DNA of 64,000 bases, from contig NZ_LMID01000016.1 in the NCBI RefSeq assembly GCF_001428605.1, positions 1 to 64,000 on the forward strand, written 5' to 3'. The position numbers and the translations under genes were made by a program. The notes under the pieces were generated by a model. It was given only the letters and a program-made list of their open reading frames with translations, did not search any database and was not told the origin of the DNA. The DNA is from Sphingomonas sp. Root720 (lineage in GTDB: Bacteria; Pseudomonadota; Alphaproteobacteria; Sphingomonadales; Sphingomonadaceae). This document shows positions 25,381 through 32,432 of this stretch, in pieces; position 1 is the stretch's first letter, and each line of letters begins with the position of its first letter.

Positions 25381-25490
25381 GCAGCTTCGCCTTTTCCCAG
25401 CGAGCCACTGGGCGGAGCGTTGTCGAGGCGAGGCGCCTGGTACCGCCAGACCATGAAATGGCCGCGGGGAGCTTTGATGACGAGTGCCAT
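25377..25490 (-). CDS. Small ORF coupled to primase gene
   Basis: This 37-codon ORF (MALVIKAPRGHFMVWRYQAP...) is preceded by GGAGGAGCC, a strong ribosome-binding site, and its TGA overlaps the primase GTG start. Such GTGA/ATGA coupling is the rule in this operon, so it is probably translated. The peptide is short, basic and aromatic-rich, without a recognised motif. Confidence 0.55.
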   Translation of the reverse strand: MALVIKAPRGHFMVWRYQAPRLDNAPPSGSLGKGEAA

Positions 25491-25537
25491 CAGCGGCTCC
25501 TCCGCGAAAATTGTGGTGATTAGCCCCCGGCGCATCG

Positions 25538-25999
25538 TCAGGAATGGCTCTGCGCGAGCATGTCGAGCCAGCGACGAGTTAGGGAATGGACCCGGCGGAT
25601 AAGTTCGGCATGCGGCCGAAGCTCCTCGGCTTCGGTGACGCCGTCCTCCTCGATCTCCATGATCGCGGGCAGCAGCATTGCCAGGGTCAACGCGGCGCGG
25701 TCATCTGATGTGCAGATGGAGCCCGCTTCGGCCCAACGCCCATTGGCCAGGCGAAGCAGTGGATCAGCGAACCGCCCTCCCCACACGTCGCAGCCGGCTA
25801 GGAAAGTTGGGAGATCCATTGCGGACCCACCGGCCGCGTAAATCGCGGCGCGGTCCTCCGACCGGCCGAGTACCCGCGCCATGTCCTTGAATGTGATTTC
25901 GTCGTCGCTCTTGATCTCGGTGAGGATCGAGCCCTGAACCTCGACCGCTTTCGACGCGGAAAACGTCCGGCGCTGGCGGTGGATGTGCGGCGCGTTCAT
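25538..25999 (-). CDS. Hypothetical early phage protein
   Basis: A 153-residue acidic protein with an Arg/His-rich N-terminus (MNAPHIHRQRRTFSASKAVE), a helical core and no membrane segment. Early-operon position upstream of primase suggests a role in replication or regulation. The ATG overlaps the stop of a 26-codon upstream ORF (ATGA). No family recognised. Confidence 0.6.
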   Translation of the reverse strand: MNAPHIHRQRRTFSASKAVEVQGSILTEIKSDDEITFKDMARVLGRSEDRAAIYAAGGSAMDLPTFLAGCDVWGGRFADPLLRLANGRWAEAGSICTSDDRAALTLAMLLPAIMEIEEDGVTEAEELRPHAELIRRVHSLTRRWLDMLAQSHS

Positions 26000-26076
26000 G
26001 CCGTAGCTCCGACAGCATGGAAACAGATCAGATCGTGCTGGCAGCCGACAAGCGCGGCTTGGAGAACCGATGTCAT
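25996..26076 (-). CDS. Candidate 26-residue microprotein
   Basis: A 26-codon ORF (MTSVLQAALVGCQHDLICFH...) has a near-ideal ribosome-binding site (GGGAGGG, 5 nt from ATG) and a stop codon overlapping the next start (ATGA). It contains two cysteines and is mildly hydrophobic. It may work as a leader for coupled translation of the 25538-25999 gene rather than as a product. A strong hairpin lies just upstream of its ribosome-binding site. Confidence 0.45.
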   Translation of the reverse strand: MTSVLQAALVGCQHDLICFHAVGATA

Positions 26077-26087
26077 GCCAGCCCTCC

Positions 26088-26117
26088 CCGGCGCCCGGAA
26101 CTGGAACCGGGCGCCGG
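26088..26117. repeat. Perfect 11-bp hairpin at early-operon leader
   Basis: CCGGCGCCCGG (26088-26098) and CCGGGCGCCGG (26107-26117) are exact inverse complements around the loop AACTGGAA. On the minus strand the hairpin ends 1-2 nt before the GGGGAGGG ribosome-binding site of the 26-codon ORF. No U-run follows, so attenuation, mRNA end protection or translational control is more likely than termination. Confidence 0.7.
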
Positions 26118-26162
26118 TTCGGCTATCGTGTTGGTTACGACTCCGACACGAAAGGAATGGAA

Positions 26163-26336
26163 ATGCCGATCTCGGACGATACCGCCGCTTTGGTTGCGGC
26201 TCAGCTCACACTCGCCGCGACGACGAGAATGGGGGCTCCTGATCAAGATGGCCGCATGTCTCCGAAAGACCGCGAGCAGGAGATCGCGAATATCTATGAG
26301 CGCAATCTGGCAAAGGTGCGCGCTATTCACGAGTGA
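26163..26336 (+). CDS. Small hypothetical phage protein
   Basis: A 57-residue protein (MPISDDTAALVAAQLTLAAT...) with an Ala/Thr-rich helix and a charged C-terminal helix (KDREQEIANIYERNLAKVRA). AAAGGA lies 6 nt before ATG. It is transcribed opposite to the surrounding early operon, which lowers confidence, but composition and ribosome-binding site are protein-like. Confidence 0.5.
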   Translation: MPISDDTAALVAAQLTLAATTRMGAPDQDGRMSPKDREQEIANIYERNLAKVRAIHE

Positions 26337-26463
26337 TCTCCGCAGGCGCGACCGCGTCACGCTCGGCTTGGAGAGTGCGCTGGTAGTTGATCAGCGGCCC
26401 CCGGCGCGCCCAGCGGGTGGACGCATCGAGCCCCGGCTGCTGACGAAGGACGGGATGCATCAT
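26323..26463 (-). CDS. Candidate 46-residue protein in early operon
   Basis: This 46-codon minus-strand ORF (MMHPVLRQQPGLDASTRWAR...) is basic and aromatic with a helical tail. It has a possible GGGAG ribosome-binding site and fits the leftward operon direction between the Cro-like gene and the 26-codon ORF. It overlaps only 14 bp of the plus-strand ORF at 26163-26336. Evidence is limited to composition and position. Confidence 0.4.
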   Translation of the reverse strand: MMHPVLRQQPGLDASTRWARRGPLINYQRTLQAERDAVAPAEITRE

Positions 26464-26480
26464 TCCCCGGCTCTCCCATC

Positions 26481-26711
26481 ATGGTGAAGGACCGCAAAGC
26501 CCGCCTCGGTGCGCAGAACGTCATGTGCGCCTGGGCGAACCTCATCGGCTCGATTATCGAGGCCCTGAAGCAAGCCGACGTGCCGGAGTGCTATATCCAT
26601 TACTTCCTCGACAAGCTGGAGGCGGCCAACGAGGCGACACTCGTCGGAGCGGAGGCGGAGTTTACGGAGGGGCTCATTCCGATTTTCCGGCGGATGGTGA
26701 TGTCCGATTGA
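26481..26711 (+). CDS. Hypothetical protein convergent with Cro-like gene
   Basis: A 76-residue, helical, acidic protein (MVKDRKARLGAQNVMCAWAN...; FLDKLEAANEATLVGAEAEF). It overlaps the 3' part of the Cro-like gene on the other strand by 112 bp; since the Cro domain ends before this overlap, both can be real. The ribosome-binding site is weak. Confidence 0.45.
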   Translation: MVKDRKARLGAQNVMCAWANLIGSIIEALKQADVPECYIHYFLDKLEAANEATLVGAEAEFTEGLIPIFRRMVMSD

Positions 26712-26932
26712 ATGAGCGTCGATTTCGGGCGCGCCTCCGTATGAGCTGTGATCAAATCCGCGGCATTGATGTCGAGCCCGAGTTCCTGTGCTAATCGGAG
26801 CACGTTAGGCTGTTGCCGAGCGGGAATAATGTTCCGCTTCCACCAGCCGAGCACGGTCGACGGGTTTCTATGCTGAAGCGCTCTCGCAAGAGGGCGTATT
26901 CCGCCGAATTGCCTGATGATCGCTTTGGACAT
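26600..26932 (-). CDS. Cro/YdaS-like helix-turn-helix regulator
   Basis: A 110-residue protein whose first 60 residues contain an HTH of the Cro/YdaS type: FGGIRPLARALQHRNPSTVL followed by GWWKRNIIPARQQPNVLRLA. The segment RNPSTVLGWWKRNIIPARQ is the classic recognition-helix pattern. It is divergent from the CI-like gene, with an operator-like palindrome between them, so it is the likely Cro counterpart of the lysis/lysogeny switch. The start ATG at 26930-26932 has AAAGG upstream. Confidence 0.75.
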   Translation of the reverse strand: MSKAIIRQFGGIRPLARALQHRNPSTVLGWWKRNIIPARQQPNVLRLAQELGLDINAADLITAHTEARPKSTLIQSDITIRRKIGMSPSVNSASAPTSVASLAASSLSRK

Positions 26933-26939
26933 GCGCCTT

Positions 26940-26958
26940 TGTACGCTCATAGCGTACA
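26940..26958. promoter_or_regulatory. Operator-like palindrome between cro- and cI-like genes
   Basis: TGTACGCT-CAT-AGCGTACA is a perfect 8-bp inverted repeat between the divergent regulator genes, 15 bp before the repressor ATG. The half-site AGCGTAC recurs in the palindromes downstream of the repressor, which makes it a good candidate binding site for the CI- or Cro-like protein. Confidence 0.7.
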
Positions 26959-26973
26959 ATACACAAGGGGTTT

Positions 26974-27726
26974 ATGGTGACGATTGGTGATGCTCTCACG
27001 GTGCTACGAAAGCGGAGCGGCCTGACTTTGGACCAGATCGCCGTACGGGCAAATTATCGAGGCCGATCCTCTGTTCAGAAGTTTTTTGCCGCCGAATATG
27101 ATCCACCTTACCTTGATATGGTGGTCGCAGGACGCTTGGCACGTGCCTTGGTCGGGGAAGGGAAGCCGCCGATCCGGGAGGATGAAGTGTTTGCCCTTAC
27201 GCAGACAGAGAAGAACGAGTTAGATCGTTATCGCTATCTGGATCATCCTGGCTTGCAGAGAGACGTACCCGTCTACCCAGCAGCTTATGTTCATCGAAGT
27301 CCGCTACAAGAGGGCGGTGAGGCCAAGTTCGACTTTTACATGATCGATCTTGATAACCCCGTGTTTTATGCGTGGCATCCTCCAGCGATTGAAAACCGCG
27401 GCGGGGTTTCGGGCATTGTGCTAGATAAAGGCGCACCCATGCCAAGGTATAAACCAGGCGAATACATTTTCGCTGATATAGGACAGCCCCCCAGGATCGG
27501 CGATGATGTTCTCGTATTTATATATGACTATGACCACGAGCCGGACGACGAGCTCGATCATCAGCCCCGCTCATCAGCTGTTGGCTTCATCGCCACGTTG
27601 TTCGGATACGCTGGGGAAGGTGTGGTATTCTCGACGATCGACGGCGCCAAAGTTGAGAAGTTGAAAATAAGCACCGTGAAGGAAATGCAGCGCCTTCTCA
27701 CTCTGAGCGACTGTTTAATCCCGTAG
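26974..27726 (+). CDS. CI-like phage repressor
   Basis: A 250-residue protein with an N-terminal helix-turn-helix (ALTVLRKRSGLTLDQIAVRA, about residues 7-27) and a C-terminal S24/LexA-like beta-rich domain (GAPMPRYKPGEYIFADIGQP then GDDVLVFIY). The Ser/Lys self-cleavage dyad is not obvious, so response to RecA cannot be asserted. It is divergent from the Cro-like gene and flanked on both sides by AGCGTAC palindromes, as expected for an autoregulated lysogeny repressor. Its GC content is visibly lower than that of the host. Confidence 0.8.
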   Translation: MVTIGDALTVLRKRSGLTLDQIAVRANYRGRSSVQKFFAAEYDPPYLDMVVAGRLARALVGEGKPPIREDEVFALTQTEKNELDRYRYLDHPGLQRDVPVYPAAYVHRSPLQEGGEAKFDFYMIDLDNPVFYAWHPPAIENRGGVSGIVLDKGAPMPRYKPGEYIFADIGQPPRIGDDVLVFIYDYDHEPDDELDHQPRSSAVGFIATLFGYAGEGVVFSTIDGAKVEKLKISTVKEMQRLLTLSDCLIP

Positions 27727-27790
27727 CGTACGTCGTACGTTGACACATGTCCGCCATAAGCGTACATCATGTACGTCACGACATACGTGA
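27725..27790. promoter_or_regulatory. Cluster of repressor-site-like palindromes
   Basis: Three palindromes in 66 bp: AGCGTACGTCGTACGTT (27725-27741), CGTACAT-C-ATGTACG inside 27759-27777 preceded by AG to give another AGCGTAC half-site, and TCACG-N5-CGTGA (27776-27790). They start inside the repressor stop codon and end about 60 bp before the rightward gene at 27852, so they probably form the second operator controlling the rightward accessory operon. Confidence 0.65.
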
Positions 27791-27851
27791 TGGCAGGCTT
27801 TCGGCGATAGACACGTCGCCCCTGTCTCCTCTCGATTGACGGAGACTGAAG

Positions 27852-28655
27852 ATGGGTATTCATTCCGAAATCGTTGCGAGCGACACGCAGGCGGGCTCGA
27901 TCATCCAGAAGCGCACGGACAAGCAGATCATCGACTGCATCCGCAATCGCGGCGTCGATGGCCCCGTGTCGAAGGGGATGATCTCAGCCATGCGATCCCG
28001 CCTTGAGGGCGAGGACTTTGACCGCAGTGTCGCCGCAATCGCCAGGGATCCGGTCAAACTCTTCGGGCTCATTGCCGAGTATCGCCGCATCGGCCTAGAG
28101 GAGGTAGCCGACACAATCGAGAGCTGTTACGGACCTGGATCTGAGGCGCCGATCACTCCCTCCCCAAGGCACGATGCCCTGGCAGAACTTGCCAGTCGCC
28201 CCGGCAGGAGCGAGTCTTGGAACGAGGTTCTCGCTTCCTACCATTCAGCACTCTCGGCAGAAAAAAGCTTCGGTGCGAGCTACAAGACGTTCAGCGAAGA
28301 GGGTGACAAAAAAAGCCAAGAGCTCTTCGACATAAAGCTCAACGCTTTCATCACTCTGATGATGTATCCAACGCCGTCTCTCGACGCGCTCGCCATCAAA
28401 CTAGCCATCTATGCGGGCGATGACGGCCACGAACACTGCGACGTTCGGCTATTTCAAGCGCAAATGGCGGCAGACGCAGTGAGGCTGGCTCGCCATACCT
28501 CCCACATCGACCACCTCTTGCCGATCGTCAAAGCGCAGATCGAGCGGGCGGAAGAGCACTTGGCCTGCTGGGGAGAAGCAGAGGACCATCCCGAATTTCG
28601 GGCCGTAGTCAGCATCTACAATGACGCGCTGCACAGCGAACTGGCGCATGTCTGA
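27852..28655 (+). CDS. Hypothetical phage protein
   Basis: A 267-residue, mostly helical protein, first gene of the rightward operon behind the palindrome cluster. An N-terminal HTH-like helix set (KRTDKQIIDCIRNRG) and a C-terminal His-containing helical bundle (AIYAGDDGHEHCDVRLFQAQ) are visible, but no family is recognised. Operator proximity suggests early expression under repressor control. Confidence 0.6.
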   Translation: MGIHSEIVASDTQAGSIIQKRTDKQIIDCIRNRGVDGPVSKGMISAMRSRLEGEDFDRSVAAIARDPVKLFGLIAEYRRIGLEEVADTIESCYGPGSEAPITPSPRHDALAELASRPGRSESWNEVLASYHSALSAEKSFGASYKTFSEEGDKKSQELFDIKLNAFITLMMYPTPSLDALAIKLAIYAGDDGHEHCDVRLFQAQMAADAVRLARHTSHIDHLLPIVKAQIERAEEHLACWGEAEDHPEFRAVVSIYNDALHSELAHV

Positions 28656-28881
28656 CACCTGCCGCAAGTGCGATTTCTTCCTCGATCGGGGGCTGGCTTC
28701 GGCCAGCTCCCCGCCTTCGAAGACAAGCGATCTCAACATCGGAAAAGGGATCTGCCGGCGACATGCCCCGCAGATCGTCGCGGACGCCCCCTACGAAGAG
28801 CGCTCACAGTTTCCGATGGTCGACGACAGCCAGTGGTGCGGTGATTTCATGAACGCCGCCCACCAGTATTCCCCCTGCTGA
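28648..28881 (+). CDS. Small zinc-ribbon-like protein
   Basis: A 77-residue protein with CRKCDFF at the N-terminus, CRRHAPQ in the middle and WCGDF near the end. This C-x2-C...C-R-R-x-x-P...W-C-G pattern is common in small bacterial proteins of unknown role that likely bind zinc or iron. The start overlaps the preceding gene by 8 nt (ATGTCTGA). Confidence 0.65.
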   Translation: MSDTCRKCDFFLDRGLASASSPPSKTSDLNIGKGICRRHAPQIVADAPYEERSQFPMVDDSQWCGDFMNAAHQYSPC

Positions 28882-28998
28882 GGAGAGCTGGACGTGAATT
28901 GCCCCGGACAATGTACCGGGGCGAGCTTCCAGAGAAAGCCGGGCAACTCTCCGGACTGGTCTCGAAGGCCATTGCTTTGGTCATATGAGGATATTGGA

Positions 28999-29490
28999 AT
29001 GGACAGCTTTCACAGCTTCGGAATGACGGAAGTCGCCACCAACGCGATCGTCTCGATGCGCAAGTTTAAGCGCGGCGAAAGGGACTGGGCCTATAAGATC
29101 GCGCTCTCAAACGGCGCTGATCTCACCGCTGATTCAAGCGATGTCAGCATTCTGCTGGAGCGACCTACCCAGCTCATACCGGCGGCCTCCGGGACGTCGA
29201 TCTGCCATTTCAACGATGAAGATAGCACCGTGTACCGCGCTCAAGTGATTGCATGGGCTTTGTGCGCCGACGGCGAGGTTCGACCCGTAACGCCAGCCGG
29301 CGTGAACGATTGCGAAGATCGGGCCGCTTCCATCGTAGTCGAACTACCAGACGGCACTTGCCACGAGCGATGGTTCGATGGGAGCTCCTATCCGAGCCTG
29401 GAAGCATACATCGAGAACAGGAAGGCTTGGGCCGCAAAATGCGCCGCGGAAAAGCTTGCCCGAGAGGCTGGCACCGAGGCCGGGCAATGA
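28999..29490 (+). CDS. Hypothetical phage protein
   Basis: A 163-residue acidic protein (MDSFHSFGMTEVATNAIVSM...) with a beta-rich core and a C-terminal Glu/Lys/Ala helix (WAAKCAAEKLAREAG). GAGG lies about 8 nt before ATG. No family recognised. Its stop overlaps the next start (ATGA). Confidence 0.6.
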   Translation: MDSFHSFGMTEVATNAIVSMRKFKRGERDWAYKIALSNGADLTADSSDVSILLERPTQLIPAASGTSICHFNDEDSTVYRAQVIAWALCADGEVRPVTPAGVNDCEDRAASIVVELPDGTCHERWFDGSSYPSLEAYIENRKAWAAKCAAEKLAREAGTEAGQ

Positions 29491-29711
29491 CCGACGCGAC
29501 GCCCGATCCCACGTCGGAAGCTTGGGAAGCTTACCACCAGGCAACCACGCGCTATCTCACCATGCAGCGGGAGGAGACGCCATCCGTCGAACTGTTCAAA
29601 CAGGCGATGGTGGTGAACAAGCTCCAACGCGAGTTCGCCGCCCTCTACGACACGCTCGGTGATCCAAAGCCGGGGCTCAGGCTGATCGGGGGCACCGATG
29701 CCCCGCGCTGA
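29487..29711 (+). CDS. Small hypothetical phage protein
   Basis: A 74-residue helical protein (MTDATPDPTSEAWEAYHQAT..., LFKQAMVVNKLQREFAALYD). ATGA overlap with the preceding gene indicates coupled expression. Function unknown. Confidence 0.6.
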   Translation: MTDATPDPTSEAWEAYHQATTRYLTMQREETPSVELFKQAMVVNKLQREFAALYDTLGDPKPGLRLIGGTDAPR

Positions 29712-29723
29712 GCCCTCCGCGCG

Positions 29724-29921
29724 TCATTTGACCGGCTTGGCGCCTGGCGTCCCGCACTTGGCAAACTTGCCTCTGGCGTCCTTGCAGACCGGCTTCTTTG
29801 CGGCCTTCTCTGCGCATTTGATGAACTTGCCGGTCTTCGGGTCCTTGCATGGGGCGGCGGCCAGCGGAGCCGTGGCGCTGAACGCCAGCGCGGCCGCCAG
29901 TACGAACGAAAGTCCCTTCAT
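29724..29921 (-). CDS. Small exported Lys/Cys protein
   Basis: A 65-residue protein with a signal peptide (MKGLSFVLAAALAFSATAPL, cleaved near AAA) and a mature part with two near-repeats: CKDPKTGKFIKC and CKDARGKFAKC. AGGAGGATGCC precedes ATG, an ideal ribosome-binding site. The CKDxxxGKFxKC repeat is a recurring small sphingomonad exported-protein pattern as I know it; function unknown. It is opposite in strand to the neighbouring accessory genes. Confidence 0.75.
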   Translation of the reverse strand: MKGLSFVLAAALAFSATAPLAAAPCKDPKTGKFIKCAEKAAKKPVCKDARGKFAKCGTPGAKPVK

Positions 29922-30027
29922 GGCATCCTCCTATCGAGTCGACGGCGATCATATTGCTCTTGGTCCGCAGATGGCGGAAGTGAACGATTGTGGTCTGCCT
30001 CTTGATGAGGCCTATACTGAGCCTGGG

Positions 30028-30363
30028 TTAGACGTCGAGGGCCTCGATCCGAGCTTTCATGGCGGACAAATGCGCCGATGCATCGGTTGGCTGCGAAGTG
30101 ACCCAGTTCGTGCCAGGTGTGATAATATCGTTCAGCGACTGTACGGCACCAGCGTTGTCATCAGCCTCAGCACAATAGATCGCGGTTTGGAGGTGCTCTC
30201 GTTTTCCAAGAGCCGTTGCCGCGTCCAGCTTAACGTACGCAAGAGCCTTGTGAAGCAGCTCCGCGAGTTGGCCGATGGTGAGGCGCTGAACAATATCTCT
30301 ATCGGTCAGCGGCCGAAGACCCGAGCGGAGTGCTGCGAGTTCGGGGATTTTCTCATTTTCCAT
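30028..30363 (-). CDS. Hypothetical protein
   Basis: A 111-residue helical protein (MENEKIPELAALRSGLRPLT...; TIGQLAELLHKALAYVKLDA). An overlapping plus-strand frame is open too, but this minus frame has normal composition, with alternating amphipathic helices. No family recognised. It is placed between two exported or nuclease-like genes in the accessory region. Confidence 0.5.
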   Translation of the reverse strand: MENEKIPELAALRSGLRPLTDRDIVQRLTIGQLAELLHKALAYVKLDAATALGKREHLQTAIYCAEADDNAGAVQSLNDIITPGTNWVTSQPTDASAHLSAMKARIEALDV

Positions 30364-30434
30364 TCACACAGTTCCCAGCTTGTTACGGCACTGAAATTGG
30401 TGTGGCTTTCGCAGAAACGCAAGGAGCGGTCTCG

Positions 30435-30851
30435 GTGACTTTAGCTCTGATCTGCCTCGCTATAGCCCTTCACGACGTGGACGGCCCCATCCACTGCCAG
30501 GACGGCACCAAAATCCGCGTCCAGGGCATAGGCGCCACCGAGATGGATGGGACGTGCCGACCGAACCAACCGTGCGTGCCCGGCGATCCGTTCGAGCAAC
30601 GTCGGCGCATGGCGAAGGTCATGGGCGCCACGATCTCGCGGGAGACACGTTCGCCCAACGGCGGGCAGCTCTATTTCGCCCGACCAATCCGCCTGACGAT
30701 CGAGCCGACCGGGACCAGCCACAAACGGGTGACCGCTTGGGTCCGGCTACCGGATGGACGGGACTATTCGTGCGCAGCAATCCGGGCGGGAGTCGCGGTG
30801 AGGTGGGATCGATACGACCGGCGCGGCCGGCTGAAAGGATGCACGCGATGA
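30435..30851 (+). CDS. Staphylococcal-nuclease-like protein
   Basis: A 138-residue protein with the SNase-like core DGTKIRVQGIGATEMDG followed by a Cys-containing insertion (CRPNQPCVPGDP) and a C-terminal Arg/Ser/Cys segment (DYSCAAIRAGVAVRWDRYD). Such proteins with this Cys pair recur in alphaproteobacterial mobile elements. A short hydrophobic N-terminus (VTLALICLAIALHD) may be a signal or membrane anchor. The GTG start is chosen because AAGGAG lies 8 nt upstream. Confidence 0.65.
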   Translation: MTLALICLAIALHDVDGPIHCQDGTKIRVQGIGATEMDGTCRPNQPCVPGDPFEQRRRMAKVMGATISRETRSPNGGQLYFARPIRLTIEPTGTSHKRVTAWVRLPDGRDYSCAAIRAGVAVRWDRYDRRGRLKGCTR

Positions 30852-31075
30852 TCGACGACAACTGCGCCCGCGATCGGCGCAAGGACCGGCTCTTGCGAAT
30901 CGCTCAGGTTAAGGATCGGACGGGGCTTTCGATCGCCACTGTCTATCGGCGCGAAGCTGTCGGCACCTTCCCTGCGCGTGTGCGGCTCGGGCCTCGAAGC
31001 GTGGCTTGGTATGAGAGCGATATCGACGACTTCGTGGCGGCGCCCGCGGAGTACCAAGCTGAGCGTGTGGCCTAG
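30848..31075 (+). CDS. AlpA-type DNA-binding regulator / excisionase
   Basis: A 75-residue protein with a winged-helix MerR-like motif: LLRIAQVKDRTGLSIATVYR, then FPARVRLGPRSVAWYESDID, the signature of AlpA family regulators that activate integrase and excision in cryptic prophages and P4-like islands. ATGA overlap with the nuclease-like gene. The link to the integrase at 33.5-34.8 kb is inferred from family and location. Confidence 0.8.
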   Translation: MIDDNCARDRRKDRLLRIAQVKDRTGLSIATVYRREAVGTFPARVRLGPRSVAWYESDIDDFVAAPAEYQAERVA

Positions 31076-31195
31076 TCGCCAGACGTTCAAGACGGCGCCC
31101 AAATACGCGACCCCGCGCCTTCGCGCGAAGGCCTCGCTTGCCGGAGGGTGGAAATACAATAGCCCCACAGGCTAAGCCGGCGTCGCTTGTCCGGC

Positions 31196-31711
31196 CTATG
31201 AAGCAGGGGGCGACGGGGGGACCTGTCTATCGAAGAGGCCCCGCATCCGACCACGAAGTTCATCTTGATCGGGCCTGCCCAGTTGGTCGCATCCACGAAC
31301 CACGGCGTGCAATGGCTCATGCTCGGTCGGATCGTCGTAGACGAACGCCACTTGCCGATCACCTTCCCCGTCTAAACGGATCGCTCGGATCATGGCCACT
31401 GTGGCCAATAAGGCCCCCTGTTGAGTTCGCCCCTCTTTCCGTTCGGCTTGCACAGTCGCCCGTGCTCGCAGATCGTCGTCACTCAAAGTGTCGCGACGTG
31501 TCACAGACATGCCGTCCGCATCGCCACACTTATTAGTGAAACCCTTCGGCGGTGGGAAAAGCTCTCTCCGCGGTACCGGATCGGAATCGGGCTCAATGAT
31601 CCGAGAGTGCAGAAGGCGGGCAACAACCTCATCGCTGGCAACCGCTCCATGATCGCCCCCGCAACAGCTTATTCCGTCAGGGCGCTCGGCCCACGTCTCG
31701 CCATCAGACAT
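31196..31711 (-). CDS. Unknown protein, third gene of the integrase-side cassette
   Basis: A 171-residue protein with an N-terminal region (ASDEVVARLLHSRIIEPDSD), a basic middle (TLSDDDLRARATVQAERKEG) and a C-terminal alpha/beta part (RQVAFVYDDPTEHEPLHAVV) before an Arg-rich helix. I have a general impression of a family with this order (LIH-like helix, R-rich helix, FYDPT-like strand), but cannot name one. It overlaps gene two by 8 nt (ATGTCTGA), so the three genes are translationally coupled. Confidence 0.65.
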   Translation of the reverse strand: MSDGETWAERPDGISCCGGDHGAVASDEVVARLLHSRIIEPDSDPVPRRELFPPPKGFTNKCGDADGMSVTRRDTLSDDDLRARATVQAERKEGRTQQGALLATVAMIRAIRLDGEGDRQVAFVYDDPTEHEPLHAVVRGCDQLGRPDQDELRGRMRGLFDRQVPPSPPAS

Positions 31712-32432
31712 CGAACAGCATGAGACTCAGCAGTAACGGCGATAGATCCATTTCGAGATCGAAAGGCGCGTCAATCCTGACAGTTGGGAAAGACCCTACC
31801 GCACTGCAAAAGATCACTATGTGCCCGTCAGCGGGGAAAGCTGCAGAGGCCAAAAGCCTCCCATCGGTCCAACGGAAGCCAATCTCTCCGTCACCTGCGA
31901 CGTAGCCCTTCGGCGCAGGAATAGGCCCGCCACGGATCCTCTTGATAAACTCTCGCGCAGCGCTCACCGCAACTTCGGGCGGGGCGCTTCCATCCTCGCC
32001 GTCCCAATCGTCCGGCAAAACGGCCCAGCGGTCGATAGAGCGGTTCAACGCGTCCCACCCGCAATCGGAGATACTAACACCCAAACGCTCGGTTCGGAAC
32101 AGATCCGCCGGGAGACTAAGGGTCCGGATATACCTCGACCGCTGGAAGAGCTTTTCACCCAGCCAGCTTAAGTGAGAATCGGTTAAGTCTTCGTAAGGCA
32201 GTGCAAGGCAGGTCGTATAGGAAAGCGACCTAGACCAAAGATCGTAATCCTCGGCGCCAATTGGCGCTGCCATGCTATTGCGCTGCACGGCGGCCGACCA
32301 GAAGGTCATCTCGCAAAGGTCGTCAATCGACGCAATGCCCTCATCGGCTTGGTCGTAGACTGACGTTAGGTTCTCCGATTGCAGAATCGCGATCGGGGGC
32401 CGCACGCGCGTTTCATCCGACGAGATAATCAT
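31704..32432 (-). CDS. Unknown protein, second gene of the cassette (WDG motif)
   Basis: A 242-residue protein. A conserved-looking region runs from about residue 140 to 225: AVLPDDWDGEDGSAPPEVAV, then PAPKGYVAGDGEIGFRWTDG and HIVIFCSAVGSF. The LPxxWDGxxxxxP...DGxIxFxW pattern recurs in uncharacterised bacterial proteins in my experience. No membrane segment. An ATG at 32430-32432 or a GTG two codons upstream may start the protein; it overlaps gene one by about 20 nt. Confidence 0.65.
   Translation of the reverse strand: MIISSDETRVRPPIAILQSENLTSVYDQADEGIASIDDLCEMTFWSAAVQRNSMAAPIGAEDYDLWSRSLSYTTCLALPYEDLTDSHLSWLGEKLFQRSRYIRTLSLPADLFRTERLGVSISDCGWDALNRSIDRWAVLPDDWDGEDGSAPPEVAVSAAREFIKRIRGGPIPAPKGYVAGDGEIGFRWTDGRLLASAAFPADGHIVIFCSAVGSFPTVRIDAPFDLEMDLSPLLLSLMLFDV

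Noticed and set aside
26017-26487. 156-codon plus-strand ORF across the early leader
   Set aside because: Arg/Ser-rich shadow composition; better-supported small ORFs and a hairpin lie in other frames.
29698-30438. 246-codon plus-strand ORF
   Set aside because: Runs antisense through a well-supported exported protein (29724-29921) and another minus gene; no start signal.
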